A stretch of 8,763 nucleotides of DNA from Calditrichia bacterium (lineage in GTDB: Bacteria; Calditrichota; Calditrichia; JAJRVZ01): positions 1 to 8,763 of the forward strand of contig DAOWAQ010000066.1 in NCBI GenBank assembly GCA_030634505.1. The letters run 5' to 3'. Shown in pieces: positions 1 through 5,636 of this stretch. A program made the translations under genes and the position numbers. How positions within the stretch are numbered: the stretch's first letter is position 1; the number at the start of each line of letters is the position of its first letter. The notes beneath the pieces were generated by a model, which saw nothing but the letters and a program-made list of their open reading frames with translations, did not search any database and was not told the DNA's origin.

Positions 1-40
1 GGCTGTTTTTAATAACGCAAACCACCCGAGATAAATAATA

Positions 41-859
41 TTAATTTTGTTTAAATAAATGTACATCCTGCTGTGGAAATGGTATTGAAATTCTTTGTTT
101 ATCAAATTCCAATTTTACCTTTTCCTGCATATCAAAAAACAATCCCCAATAATCTGCAGCGTTTGCCCAAACCCGAACAGAAAAATTCACGGAACTGTCA
201 GCCAATTCAGAGACAACAATCATTGGTGCCGGATCTTTTAAAACACGGCTATCACTGTTCATAATTGAGTTAAGAACATCTTTGGTTTTTTTAAGATCAT
301 CGCCATATCCGATGCCAAAAGTCATATCAACCCTTCTTGTCGCTTCAACAGAAAAATTGGTAATATTTCCGGATGACAATCCGCCATTGGGAATAATAAT
401 AGTTTTGTTATCCGGCGTTTTTAGAATTGTATTGAATATTTGAATTTCTCTAACGCTACCGGTATAGCCTTGTGCATCAATAAAATCACCAACTTTGAAG
501 GGTTTGAATAATAAAATCAAAACACCGCCAGCAAAATTTGCCAGGCCGCCCTGTAAAGCCAAACCCACGGCTAAACCGGCAGCACCCATAATCGCAATAA
601 ATGATGTGGTTTCAATTCCCACCATTGATGCAACACTGATTAGCAATAAAATTTTAAGTATAACCCCAAAAAGGCTGCCCAGAAATTTTTTCAGAGACTC
701 ATCAACATTACTTTTATCTAACGCTTTTTCCATTCCTTTAACAACCAGTTTAATTACCCATAAACCGATAATTAAAGTAATAATTGCTAATAATAGCTTT
801 GGAGCATATAACATAATGAGCTCCACTGCTTTGTCAATATAAACCTGGTACTGTTCCAC
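41..859 (-). CDS. mscS: Small-conductance mechanosensitive channel MscS
   Basis: This is an inner-membrane channel that opens under membrane tension and releases solutes during hypo-osmotic shock. The 272 residues match the classic short MscS form (E. coli MscS is 286). Three hydrophobic segments are visible at about 14-40, 60-82 and 86-118. The last carries the Gly/Ala-rich pore pattern (GAAGLAVGLALQGGLANFAGG, in two parts at 92-101 and 102-112). The cytoplasmic beta domain follows with the family signature PNGGLSSGNITNFS at 157-170, then RVWANAADYW at 229-238 and a C-terminal IPFPQQDV at 259-266. The start codon is GTG; it is chosen because AAGGAG lies 8 nt upstream (positions 868-873). The gene is separated from its neighbours by about 150 bp upstream and looks monocistronic. 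Assignment is secure; gating properties cannot be read from sequence. Confidence 0.96.
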   Translation of the reverse strand: MEQYQVYIDKAVELIMLYAPKLLLAIITLIIGLWVIKLVVKGMEKALDKSNVDESLKKFLGSLFGVILKILLLISVASMVGIETTSFIAIMGAAGLAVGLALQGGLANFAGGVLILLFKPFKVGDFIDAQGYTGSVREIQIFNTILKTPDNKTIIIPNGGLSSGNITNFSVEATRRVDMTFGIGYGDDLKKTKDVLNSIMNSDSRVLKDPAPMIVVSELADSSVNFSVRVWANAADYWGLFFDMQEKVKLEFDKQRISIPFPQQDVHLFKQN

Positions 860-961
860 AATAAATTCTCCTTAAAAAGTTTAAATAAATTAATTAGATT
901 ATTTTTTTCAGACTATATTAATAAGTCCAATTTATCGATTGAAGGAATTTTTAATAAAAAT

Positions 962-991
962 ATAATGGTATCTTTTTTTGATTTCCGTCAA
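962..991 (-). promoter_or_regulatory. Possible housekeeping promoter for mscS
   Basis: Read on the minus strand, TTGACG (986-991) is followed after 18 nt by CATTAT (962-967), a weak -35/-10 pair about 100 nt upstream of the mscS start. The region is very AT-rich, so chance matches are likely. The stretch 860-1013 otherwise shows only the mscS ribosome-binding site. Confidence 0.3.
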
Positions 992-1013
992 ACAGAAAAA
1001 TATTAAAGCAAAC

Positions 1014-1694
1014 TTAATTTAATGATATTCCTCTTCGAAATTCAAATCCATCAAAATTAGTCAATTCATATATCGGTTTACTACTTACTCCGGCCATATT
1101 GTTTAAACACCAACTTATAGCTTGTTGCACTTCCCAGTCCTTACTTCGCATAATCAACATTAACAAACTTATAAGATCTGGTATTAAATCTTTATGACTT
1201 AAGGCTATTTTACCAATAATTAATGCTGCTAATCGAAGTACCCATTTATTATTCAGCTTTGTAATTTCACTTAAATATATTTTCCAATAATATATATTAT
1301 TTGTTATTAATTCCTCTAGTACCGAAGACACAATTGTTGTAAGATCCCAACTTTTCAAGCGGTCTAAAACTTGCCTGAATAAAATCCAATCGATTTTATC
1401 CGGGTCCTGGAATATAACTGGAATAAAATATGCAGCAATAACATTTATTTCTTTATTTTTATTCCACCATATTTTTCTAAATACATAATTCAAATTATAT
1501 TTTTTTTCTTTTATTTGTCTCAGTATCATTTTTTTTACAAGTAATGCATCTTGCTGGAGCAATATTGTTATCTCTGAGTTTTCATTAATATCACCTTTTT
1601 CAAACGCAAAACTTAAACATGAGATTAAATCATCTTCATTATTTGTATATTTTAAACATTTGTTTAGTTCAGTAGTAACAAAAACAATATTCAT
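1014..1694 (-). CDS. Divergent AlkD-like HEAT-repeat protein (putative)
   Basis: The product is a mostly helical protein of about 226 residues. Its C-terminal half resembles the AlkD/DNA alkylation-repair HEAT-like fold. Numbered from the upstream GTG, SWDLTT at 131-136 resembles the WD..D segment, NKWVLRLAAL at 165-174 resembles the W(I/L)RR(T/A)A helix, and DWEVQQAISWCLNN at 202-215 resembles the QKAIGWALRE helix. The second acidic residue of the first motif and the Arg of the last are not conserved, so glycosylase activity is doubtful. The frame extends upstream to GTG at 1742, which would give 242 residues, but that codon lies inside a perfect hairpin and has no Shine-Dalgarno. ATG at 1694 has a GGGA-containing stretch about 8 nt upstream and is preferred. 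The gene is more AT-rich than its neighbours and shows no functional link to them. It could equally be an unrelated HEAT-repeat scaffold. Confidence 0.6.
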   Translation of the reverse strand: MNIVFVTTELNKCLKYTNNEDDLISCLSFAFEKGDINENSEITILLQQDALLVKKMILRQIKEKKYNLNYVFRKIWWNKNKEINVIAAYFIPVIFQDPDKIDWILFRQVLDRLKSWDLTTIVSSVLEELITNNIYYWKIYLSEITKLNNKWVLRLAALIIGKIALSHKDLIPDLISLLMLIMRSKDWEVQQAISWCLNNMAGVSSKPIYELTNFDGFEFRRGISLN

Positions 1695-1713
1695 TACGAT
1701 ATCCCGTATAAAC

Positions 1714-1749
1714 AAATAAGGTGAAAGTATATTTTCTTTCACCTTATTT
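1714..1749 (-). terminator. 14-bp perfect hairpin after the OmpA/TSP3 gene
   Basis: AAATAAGGTGAAAG (1714-1727) and CTTTCACCTTATTT (1736-1749) are perfect reverse complements around an 8-nt loop. The hairpin starts 23 bp after the stop codon of the OmpA/TSP3 gene, and the descending arm ends in a U-rich run on the minus strand, as expected for a factor-independent terminator. The stem is AT-rich, so it may be leaky. It could also work in the plus direction, but no plus-strand gene ends there. Confidence 0.65.
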
Positions 1750-1771
1750 TTATTAGTGTTATTTGTTAATA

Positions 1772-3133
1772 TTATTTAACTCTGAAGAATTCAATCCTCC
1801 TGTTTTTTGCACGACCTTCACGTGTGTTATTATCGGCGATTGGTTCATTTGGTCCAAATCCCTGGCTCTGAATTCTATAATTTGCGATACCCTGATTTAT
1901 TAAATATTCTTTAACTGAATCAGCGCGACGTTTAGAAAGATTAACGTTTCCTTCATAGCTGCCTGTGTTGTCAGTATATCCTCTAATTTCAACTTCTATT
2001 TTAGGATTATCAGTTAATGTTCTAACAACTTTATCTAAAATAGTTTTAGAATTTTCTGTCAGGTTTGTACTTCCTGAAGCAAAGTTCACTCCTTCCAAAA
2101 CCATTGCGGATCCTACTTCAACAGCGATTTCCGGTTTTACATCCGGGCATCCGTCTTCATCTTCATAACCATTCATTGTCTCAGCTTCATTCGGGCACTT
2201 ATCTTCTGTATCCACAATACCATCATTATCATTATCCAAATCAGGTACTCCATCTTCATCCTGAAAACCATCTTTATCTTCCGGATCATTGGGCGCTTTG
2301 TCATTAACATCTAAAATCCCATCATTATCGTTATCCGGGTCTGGAATACCATCTTCATCCTGGAATCCATCTATATCTTCGGGATCATTAGGAGCTTTAT
2401 CATTAACATCTAAAATCCCATCTTTATCATTATCCAGATCCGGGGCGCCATCCATATCTTCAAAACCATCAAAATCTTCTTTATGTAATGGATCAACATC
2501 TTGTTTGTCAGGAATACCATCACCATCTGTATCTTTCGGTTTTCCTAAATATAAAGATAATCCAACCATTGCTGTAAAGTAACCATCATTTTCATCACCA
2601 AGTTCTAAATCATCAAGATAATCAGTGCCGGAATAATGATAAGCGCCTTGAACATCCAATGCTAATAAATCTTCATAAATAAATGGAGAAATTCCTAAAC
2701 CTGCTACAAATGCATTTTGATCTTTTTCATAGTTCCCGGCTTCTCGATTAGTTGGCCAATTATCATCCTTGTTTTTTGGATCAATATTTAAAAATTCATA
2801 TCCTGCTAATAATTGAAAGTTTAGATCATTTGATGGGAAAGGTTTCAATTTTAACATTGGACCGACATTGTAAACAGTTGATTTAAAATATTTGTCACCG
2901 TTTTCTGCTTCCATTTGGGACATACCCCCTTCTACTCCAAATGCAAAATAATCAGAAAGCCAATAATACAATGAACCGCCGAAGGCACCTTGGATCTTCG
3001 ACCCGTCAATATCACCCCAATACGAGTTGATTCCACCTTTAAGTCCCAGCTCAAATTTGTCTCCTGTTTCATCGGCTAAAATAGCTGTTGAAAATAATAC
3101 CATCGTTACCATGATTAACAATTTGTTTAACAT
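1772..3133 (-). CDS. Outer-membrane OmpA-family protein with thrombospondin type 3 repeats
   Basis: This is a structural outer-membrane protein that tethers the outer membrane to peptidoglycan. A signal peptide covers residues 1-20 (hydrophobic core, cleavage predicted after ILA, before DETG). Residues about 26-196 have alternating aromatic/hydrophobic strands ending in GLSLYLGK, consistent with an eight-stranded beta-barrel. Residues about 201-331 hold Asp-rich calcium-binding TSP3 repeats (DTDGDGIPD, DNDNDGILD). Residues about 337-453 form the OmpA C-terminal domain, with GYTDNTG at 385-391, NLSKRRADSV at 398-407 and GRAKNRRIEF at 440-449; the Asp and Arg of these motifs bind diaminopimelate in known homologues. 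ATG is preceded by GAGGAGG with a 4-nt spacer. A candidate sigma-54 promoter lies about 65 bp upstream and a strong hairpin follows the stop. Barrel substrates, if any, are unknown. Confidence 0.93.
   Translation of the reverse strand: MLNKLLIMVTMVLFSTAILADETGDKFELGLKGGINSYWGDIDGSKIQGAFGGSLYYWLSDYFAFGVEGGMSQMEAENGDKYFKSTVYNVGPMLKLKPFPSNDLNFQLLAGYEFLNIDPKNKDDNWPTNREAGNYEKDQNAFVAGLGISPFIYEDLLALDVQGAYHYSGTDYLDDLELGDENDGYFTAMVGLSLYLGKPKDTDGDGIPDKQDVDPLHKEDFDGFEDMDGAPDLDNDKDGILDVNDKAPNDPEDIDGFQDEDGIPDPDNDNDGILDVNDKAPNDPEDKDGFQDEDGVPDLDNDNDGIVDTEDKCPNEAETMNGYEDEDGCPDVKPEIAVEVGSAMVLEGVNFASGSTNLTENSKTILDKVVRTLTDNPKIEVEIRGYTDNTGSYEGNVNLSKRRADSVKEYLINQGIANYRIQSQGFGPNEPIADNNTREGRAKNRRIEFFRVK
2141..2518 (-). 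repeat. In-frame tandem TSP3 repeats, 33-residue (99-bp) period
   Basis: Within the OmpA/TSP3 gene, residues 206-238, 239-271, 272-304 and 305-331 (the last one shorter) are tandem copies of a 33-residue unit, G(I/V)xD..D..P...ED.DGF.DEDG.PD.DND.D. The second and third copies share the identical stretch GILDVNDKAPNDPED and are also very similar as DNA (2222-2320 and 2321-2419), which points to recent duplication. The last unit replaces A with C (DKCPNEAET, DGCPD), giving two cysteines, the common TSP3 form. The Asp-rich array is expected to bind calcium and act as a rigid spacer between barrel and peptidoglycan domain. Confidence 0.9.
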
Positions 3134-3197
3134 TTTACCTCCTCAATAATAATTTAACATTTAACTTATTTAATAAATAACTTAATTGATGTTCTTA

Positions 3198-3214
3198 CTC
3201 AAACTCTATGCCAA
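3198..3214 (-). promoter_or_regulatory. Candidate sigma-54 (-24/-12) promoter for the OmpA/TSP3 gene
   Basis: The minus strand reads TTGGCATAGAGTTTGAG. Against the sigma-54 consensus TGGCAC-N5-TTGC it matches TGGCA and TTG at exact spacing. It differs at C-to-T in the first block and C-to-A at the last base. Predicted initiation near 3187 would leave a leader of about 55 nt before the ATG at 3133, including the GAGGAGG site. The gene for a sigma-54 activator lies just upstream, which raises plausibility. Confidence 0.45.
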
Positions 3215-3341
3215 AGTTATTTTAGTTTACTTAACTTCTTTAAAACCAATACTTAAAGAAACTTATAAAACATTTGATTTAGTAAATTCTTTTCAAAAAC
3301 TGTAGCGAATTCACTCACTTTTGCGTCATATCACATAACAA

Positions 3342-3509
3342 TCACAATTCTTCTTCACTCTTTTTATTCGTTTCATTATTTGGTTGGGTCTCATTTTTTA
3401 TATACCATTGAAAAAGAGTAGCACAATAATCACAAATACAAAACTCACCAATTAGGTCGTCAGGTGTTTTGTCTTGTACATTACCACATTTTTTACAAAA
3501 TATTTCCAT
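3342..3509 (-). CDS. 55-residue zinc-ribbon protein
   Basis: A small complete frame starts at ATG 3509 and stops at TGA. Residues C5-x2-C8 (FCKKCG) and C26-x2-C29 (CICDYC, with a further Cys at 24) form two zinc knuckles separated by 17 residues, the spacing of a compact zinc ribbon. The sequence then gives an aromatic patch (LFQWYI, 32-37) and a polar Asn/Lys/Glu-rich tail ending in EEEL. The regular Cys pattern, and its placement between a candidate sigma-54 promoter and the OmpA/TSP3 gene, support a real gene despite a weak Shine-Dalgarno. I do not recognise the family; such miniature ribbons often bind nucleic acid or protein partners, but no function is assigned. It may share a transcript with the downstream OmpA/TSP3 gene. 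Confidence 0.75.
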   Translation of the reverse strand: MEIFCKKCGNVQDKTPDDLIGEFCICDYCATLFQWYIKNETQPNNETNKKSEEEL

Positions 3510-3530
3510 AATTAAACTCGGGGATATTAT

Positions 3531-3547
3531 TACAACAGTTGTGCCAG
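3531..3547 (-). promoter_or_regulatory. Strong candidate sigma-54 (-24/-12) promoter for the zinc-ribbon gene
   Basis: The minus strand reads CTGGCACAACTGTTGTA. Against TGGCAC-N5-TTGC, the whole first block TGGCAC and TTG of the second match with exact spacing; only the final C is T. Initiation is predicted near 3520, giving a very short leader of about 11 nt to the ATG at 3509. The gene just upstream encodes a sigma-54 activator. Confidence 0.6.
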
Positions 3548-3642
3548 CAATAATCTATCCATTATGAACTAAAGCCAACATATTAATAATCAGAGGATTA
3601 TAGTGATTATAAAGATTTTTAATATATTGTTTAATTTGAAAA

Positions 3643-3671
3643 GTGGGTTATAAACCACAAAAGGTTGGTGG
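3643..3671. promoter_or_regulatory. GTGG/CCAC dyad cluster, possible activator-binding site
   Basis: GTGGGTTATAAACCAC (3643-3658) is a 16-bp dyad with one mismatched pair. A third half-site, GTGG, follows at 3668-3671, so the half-sites alternate in orientation every 12-13 bp. The dyad centre is about 130 bp upstream of the predicted start of the zinc-ribbon transcript, a usual distance for sigma-54 activator sites. Alternatively, on the minus strand the dyad is followed by TTTTC and may be a weak terminator for the activator gene, which ends at 3717. The rest of 3510-3716 shows no gene. Confidence 0.4.
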
Positions 3672-3716
3672 ATTTGCCCCATACTATTAAAATATGAATA
3701 CTAAGCTAAAGAAAAA

Positions 3717-5099
3717 TTAATCTGATTTCTTATATTGTAAATCGTGCTTCTCAATCCGATATCTTAGAGTATCACGGCTAACGCCTAGTAATTGTGCGGC
3801 TTTGCTTTTGTTACCATTTACTATTTTTAACGCAGATTGTATTAATTGTTTTTCTACCTGCTCTAGTGAAACACCCGAGCTTTGAATATCCATTTGTACA
3901 TGGTTTTCATCTAAACAAATTTCCTGAAATAAGATATCGTCTTCCTCTAAAATTTGCCCTTCGCAAAAAATCATTGACCTTTCAATGCAATTGCCTAATT
4001 CCCTTACGTTTCCCGGCCATGAATGTGATAAAATTTTTTCCTCCGCCTTTTTTGAAAATTTTTTAATAGATTTTTTAAATTCACTATTGAATACTTTTAA
4101 AAAATGATTGGCGATTATCAATACATCTCTCTCCATTTCTTTAAGCGAAGGCAGTTTTATCTCAACTACGTTCAATCTGTAAAATAAGTCTTCGCGAAAT
4201 TCTCCGTTCTTTACTAATTCATGAAGTACTTTATTAGTTGCAGTTATAAAACGAACTTTAACTTCTTTTTCAGCAGTACTTCCTAATCGGCGAAATCGTT
4301 TTGTTTCTAAAAATGATAAAAGTTTTGACTGTAATTTTAAAGGCAATTCACTTATTTCATCCAAAAACAATGTTCCGCCATTGGCTTCTTCCAATAATCC
4401 GGCTTTATCAGATATCGCATTTGTGAATGCTCCTTTTTCATACCCAAATAATTCAGACTCTAACAGATTTTCCGGAATAGCTGCACAATTGATTTCTACA
4501 AATTGTTTTTTATCCGTCCTGTTGTTATAATGAATCACCCGTGCGACTAAATTTTTCCCTGTTCCACTTTCACCTTGTAACAATACAGTTGTAGTAGGTA
4601 TCAGAGATATTTTTTTGACCATTTCACGTACTTTGGCGATTGGTTCAGAATCACCCAAAATGCTGCCTGTTAAAAAGTCATTTCTTGTATTTAAAATACT
4701 TTCAAGTAATAGTATTTCTCTTCTCTGCTGTAAATTTATTCGATAAAGATCCGTGTTATCGGTAACATCCTGTACCAGGAAAATCAATGGATTTTTAGAA
4801 TCACCAGTGGCAATAATTTTTAAATTGTAAAAAGAAATATCTTCTTCGCTATTTTCTCTATTTATCTTATCAAGATTTATTGATTTTTTGGAAGATTGTA
4901 ATACCGCTGTAAAATCATCTTCCAATCCAATTGTTTCTTCAACCAAATCAAAAATAGACTTGCCCACAGGTAATTTAATTGGAAACACAAAATCAGTAAA
5001 AAATTTGTTACATTCTGTCACAAGAAATGATTTTGATAAAAAGGCATAACCCAGCTTATATTCCTTTGTCAAGTTTTCAAACAATATTTTTTCAATCAT
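3717..5099 (-). CDS. PAS-domain sigma-54 enhancer-binding transcription activator
   Basis: This AAA+ activator remodels RNA polymerase-sigma-54 at -24/-12 promoters using ATP. Of 460 residues, about 10-118 form a PAS-like sensor domain, 119-145 a helical linker, 145-380 the AAA+ domain and 415-455 a Fis-type helix-turn-helix. Visible motifs are Walker A GESGTGKN (176-183), the sigma-54 contact loop GAFTNA (223-228), Walker B GTLFLDE (242-248), sensor I TATN (286-289), the arginine-finger segment FREDLFYRLNV (301-311), sensor II WPGNVREL (361-368) and recognition region KAAQLLGVSRDTLRYRIEK (433-451). The contact loop departs from the usual GAFTGA: Gly to Asn at 227. There is no receiver domain and no histidine kinase nearby, so control probably comes from the PAS ligand or from operon partners. 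The start ATG overlaps the GTPase stop (ATGA), indicating translational coupling. Confidence 0.95.
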   Translation of the reverse strand: MIEKILFENLTKEYKLGYAFLSKSFLVTECNKFFTDFVFPIKLPVGKSIFDLVEETIGLEDDFTAVLQSSKKSINLDKINRENSEEDISFYNLKIIATGDSKNPLIFLVQDVTDNTDLYRINLQQRREILLLESILNTRNDFLTGSILGDSEPIAKVREMVKKISLIPTTTVLLQGESGTGKNLVARVIHYNNRTDKKQFVEINCAAIPENLLESELFGYEKGAFTNAISDKAGLLEEANGGTLFLDEISELPLKLQSKLLSFLETKRFRRLGSTAEKEVKVRFITATNKVLHELVKNGEFREDLFYRLNVVEIKLPSLKEMERDVLIIANHFLKVFNSEFKKSIKKFSKKAEEKILSHSWPGNVRELGNCIERSMIFCEGQILEEDDILFQEICLDENHVQMDIQSSGVSLEQVEKQLIQSALKIVNGNKSKAAQLLGVSRDTLRYRIEKHDLQYKKSD

Positions 5100-5632
5100 A
5101 TCGATTTAATTATAATTTCACCAAGATATGTAAATACCGATTCTACATTTTCACCAGTCTTTGCACTTGTAAAAAATGACTTAAGATTTAATTGGTTTGC
5201 AAATTGAACAAATTTTTCTTTTAATCCGGATTTATCACTTTTCAAATCAATTTTATTTCCCACTAAAACAATTTTAGAATCGGGAACAACTTTTAAATAT
5301 CCTTTTACAATATCCGCCAAATGATCAATTGTTTCCGTTCTGGAAATATCAGCCACTGCAAATGCTCCTGTACTACCCATGTAGTATTCTTCAATCACCG
5401 GTATATTTTTTTCATAACCTTCAATATCCCAAATTAACAATTCCAGTTGAATTAATTTTTTTTGATTGCTTTCAATCGGCGGTAATATTTTTTTTGTCAC
5501 TTTGACGCCAATTGTTGATAAATATTTATCATCAAATTGATCATATACATACCTTTTTATTAGGCTTGTTTTACCTACTCCATAAGAACCTATCAGGCAA
5601 ATTTTCTTTTTTAATACTGAATTCGAATTCAT
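5096..5632 (-). CDS. Rab/Ras-like small GTPase (prokaryotic Rup type)
   Basis: This is a cytoplasmic GTP-dependent switch of 178 residues, the length of a bare G domain. All five G motifs are present: P-loop GSYGVGKT (15-22), switch I threonine in YLSTIGV (T40), G3 WDIEGYE (68-74, with the DxxG Asp at 69 and Gly at 72), G4 NKID (126-129) and G5 SAK (156-158). It is unlike MglA, which lacks the G3 Asp, so it fits the Rup group of prokaryotic Ras-superfamily proteins. Two positions that matter for hydrolysis carry Tyr: Y17, where Ras has Gly12, and Y73, where Ras has Gln61. There is no C-terminal Cys for lipidation; membrane recruitment would rely on the roadblock-like domain encoded just upstream. 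The frame starts 4 nt after that gene's stop and overlaps the activator gene. Confidence 0.93.
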   Translation of the reverse strand: MNSNSVLKKKICLIGSYGVGKTSLIKRYVYDQFDDKYLSTIGVKVTKKILPPIESNQKKLIQLELLIWDIEGYEKNIPVIEEYYMGSTGAFAVADISRTETIDHLADIVKGYLKVVPDSKIVLVGNKIDLKSDKSGLKEKFVQFANQLNLKSFFTSAKTGENVESVFTYLGEIIIKSI

Positions 5633-5636
5633 AATT

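Noticed and set aside
495..842. Plus-strand open frame antisense to mscS
   Set aside because: It is the reverse shadow of hydrophobic mscS codons; no ribosome-binding site or recognisable domain.
2141..2518. Regular direct repeats resembling a CRISPR array
   Set aside because: The 99-bp period is in frame and encodes TSP3 protein repeats; there are no constant short repeats with unique spacers.
2065..2582. Long open plus-strand frames across the OmpA/TSP3 repeats
   Set aside because: They are antisense to the Asp-rich repeat array, give low-complexity Ser/Pro/Leu or His/Leu-rich products, and have no ribosome-binding site.
5096..5632. Calling the GTPase MglA
   Set aside because: MglA lacks the Asp of the G3 motif; here DxxG is intact and the switch I YLSTIGV pattern is Rab/Rup-like.
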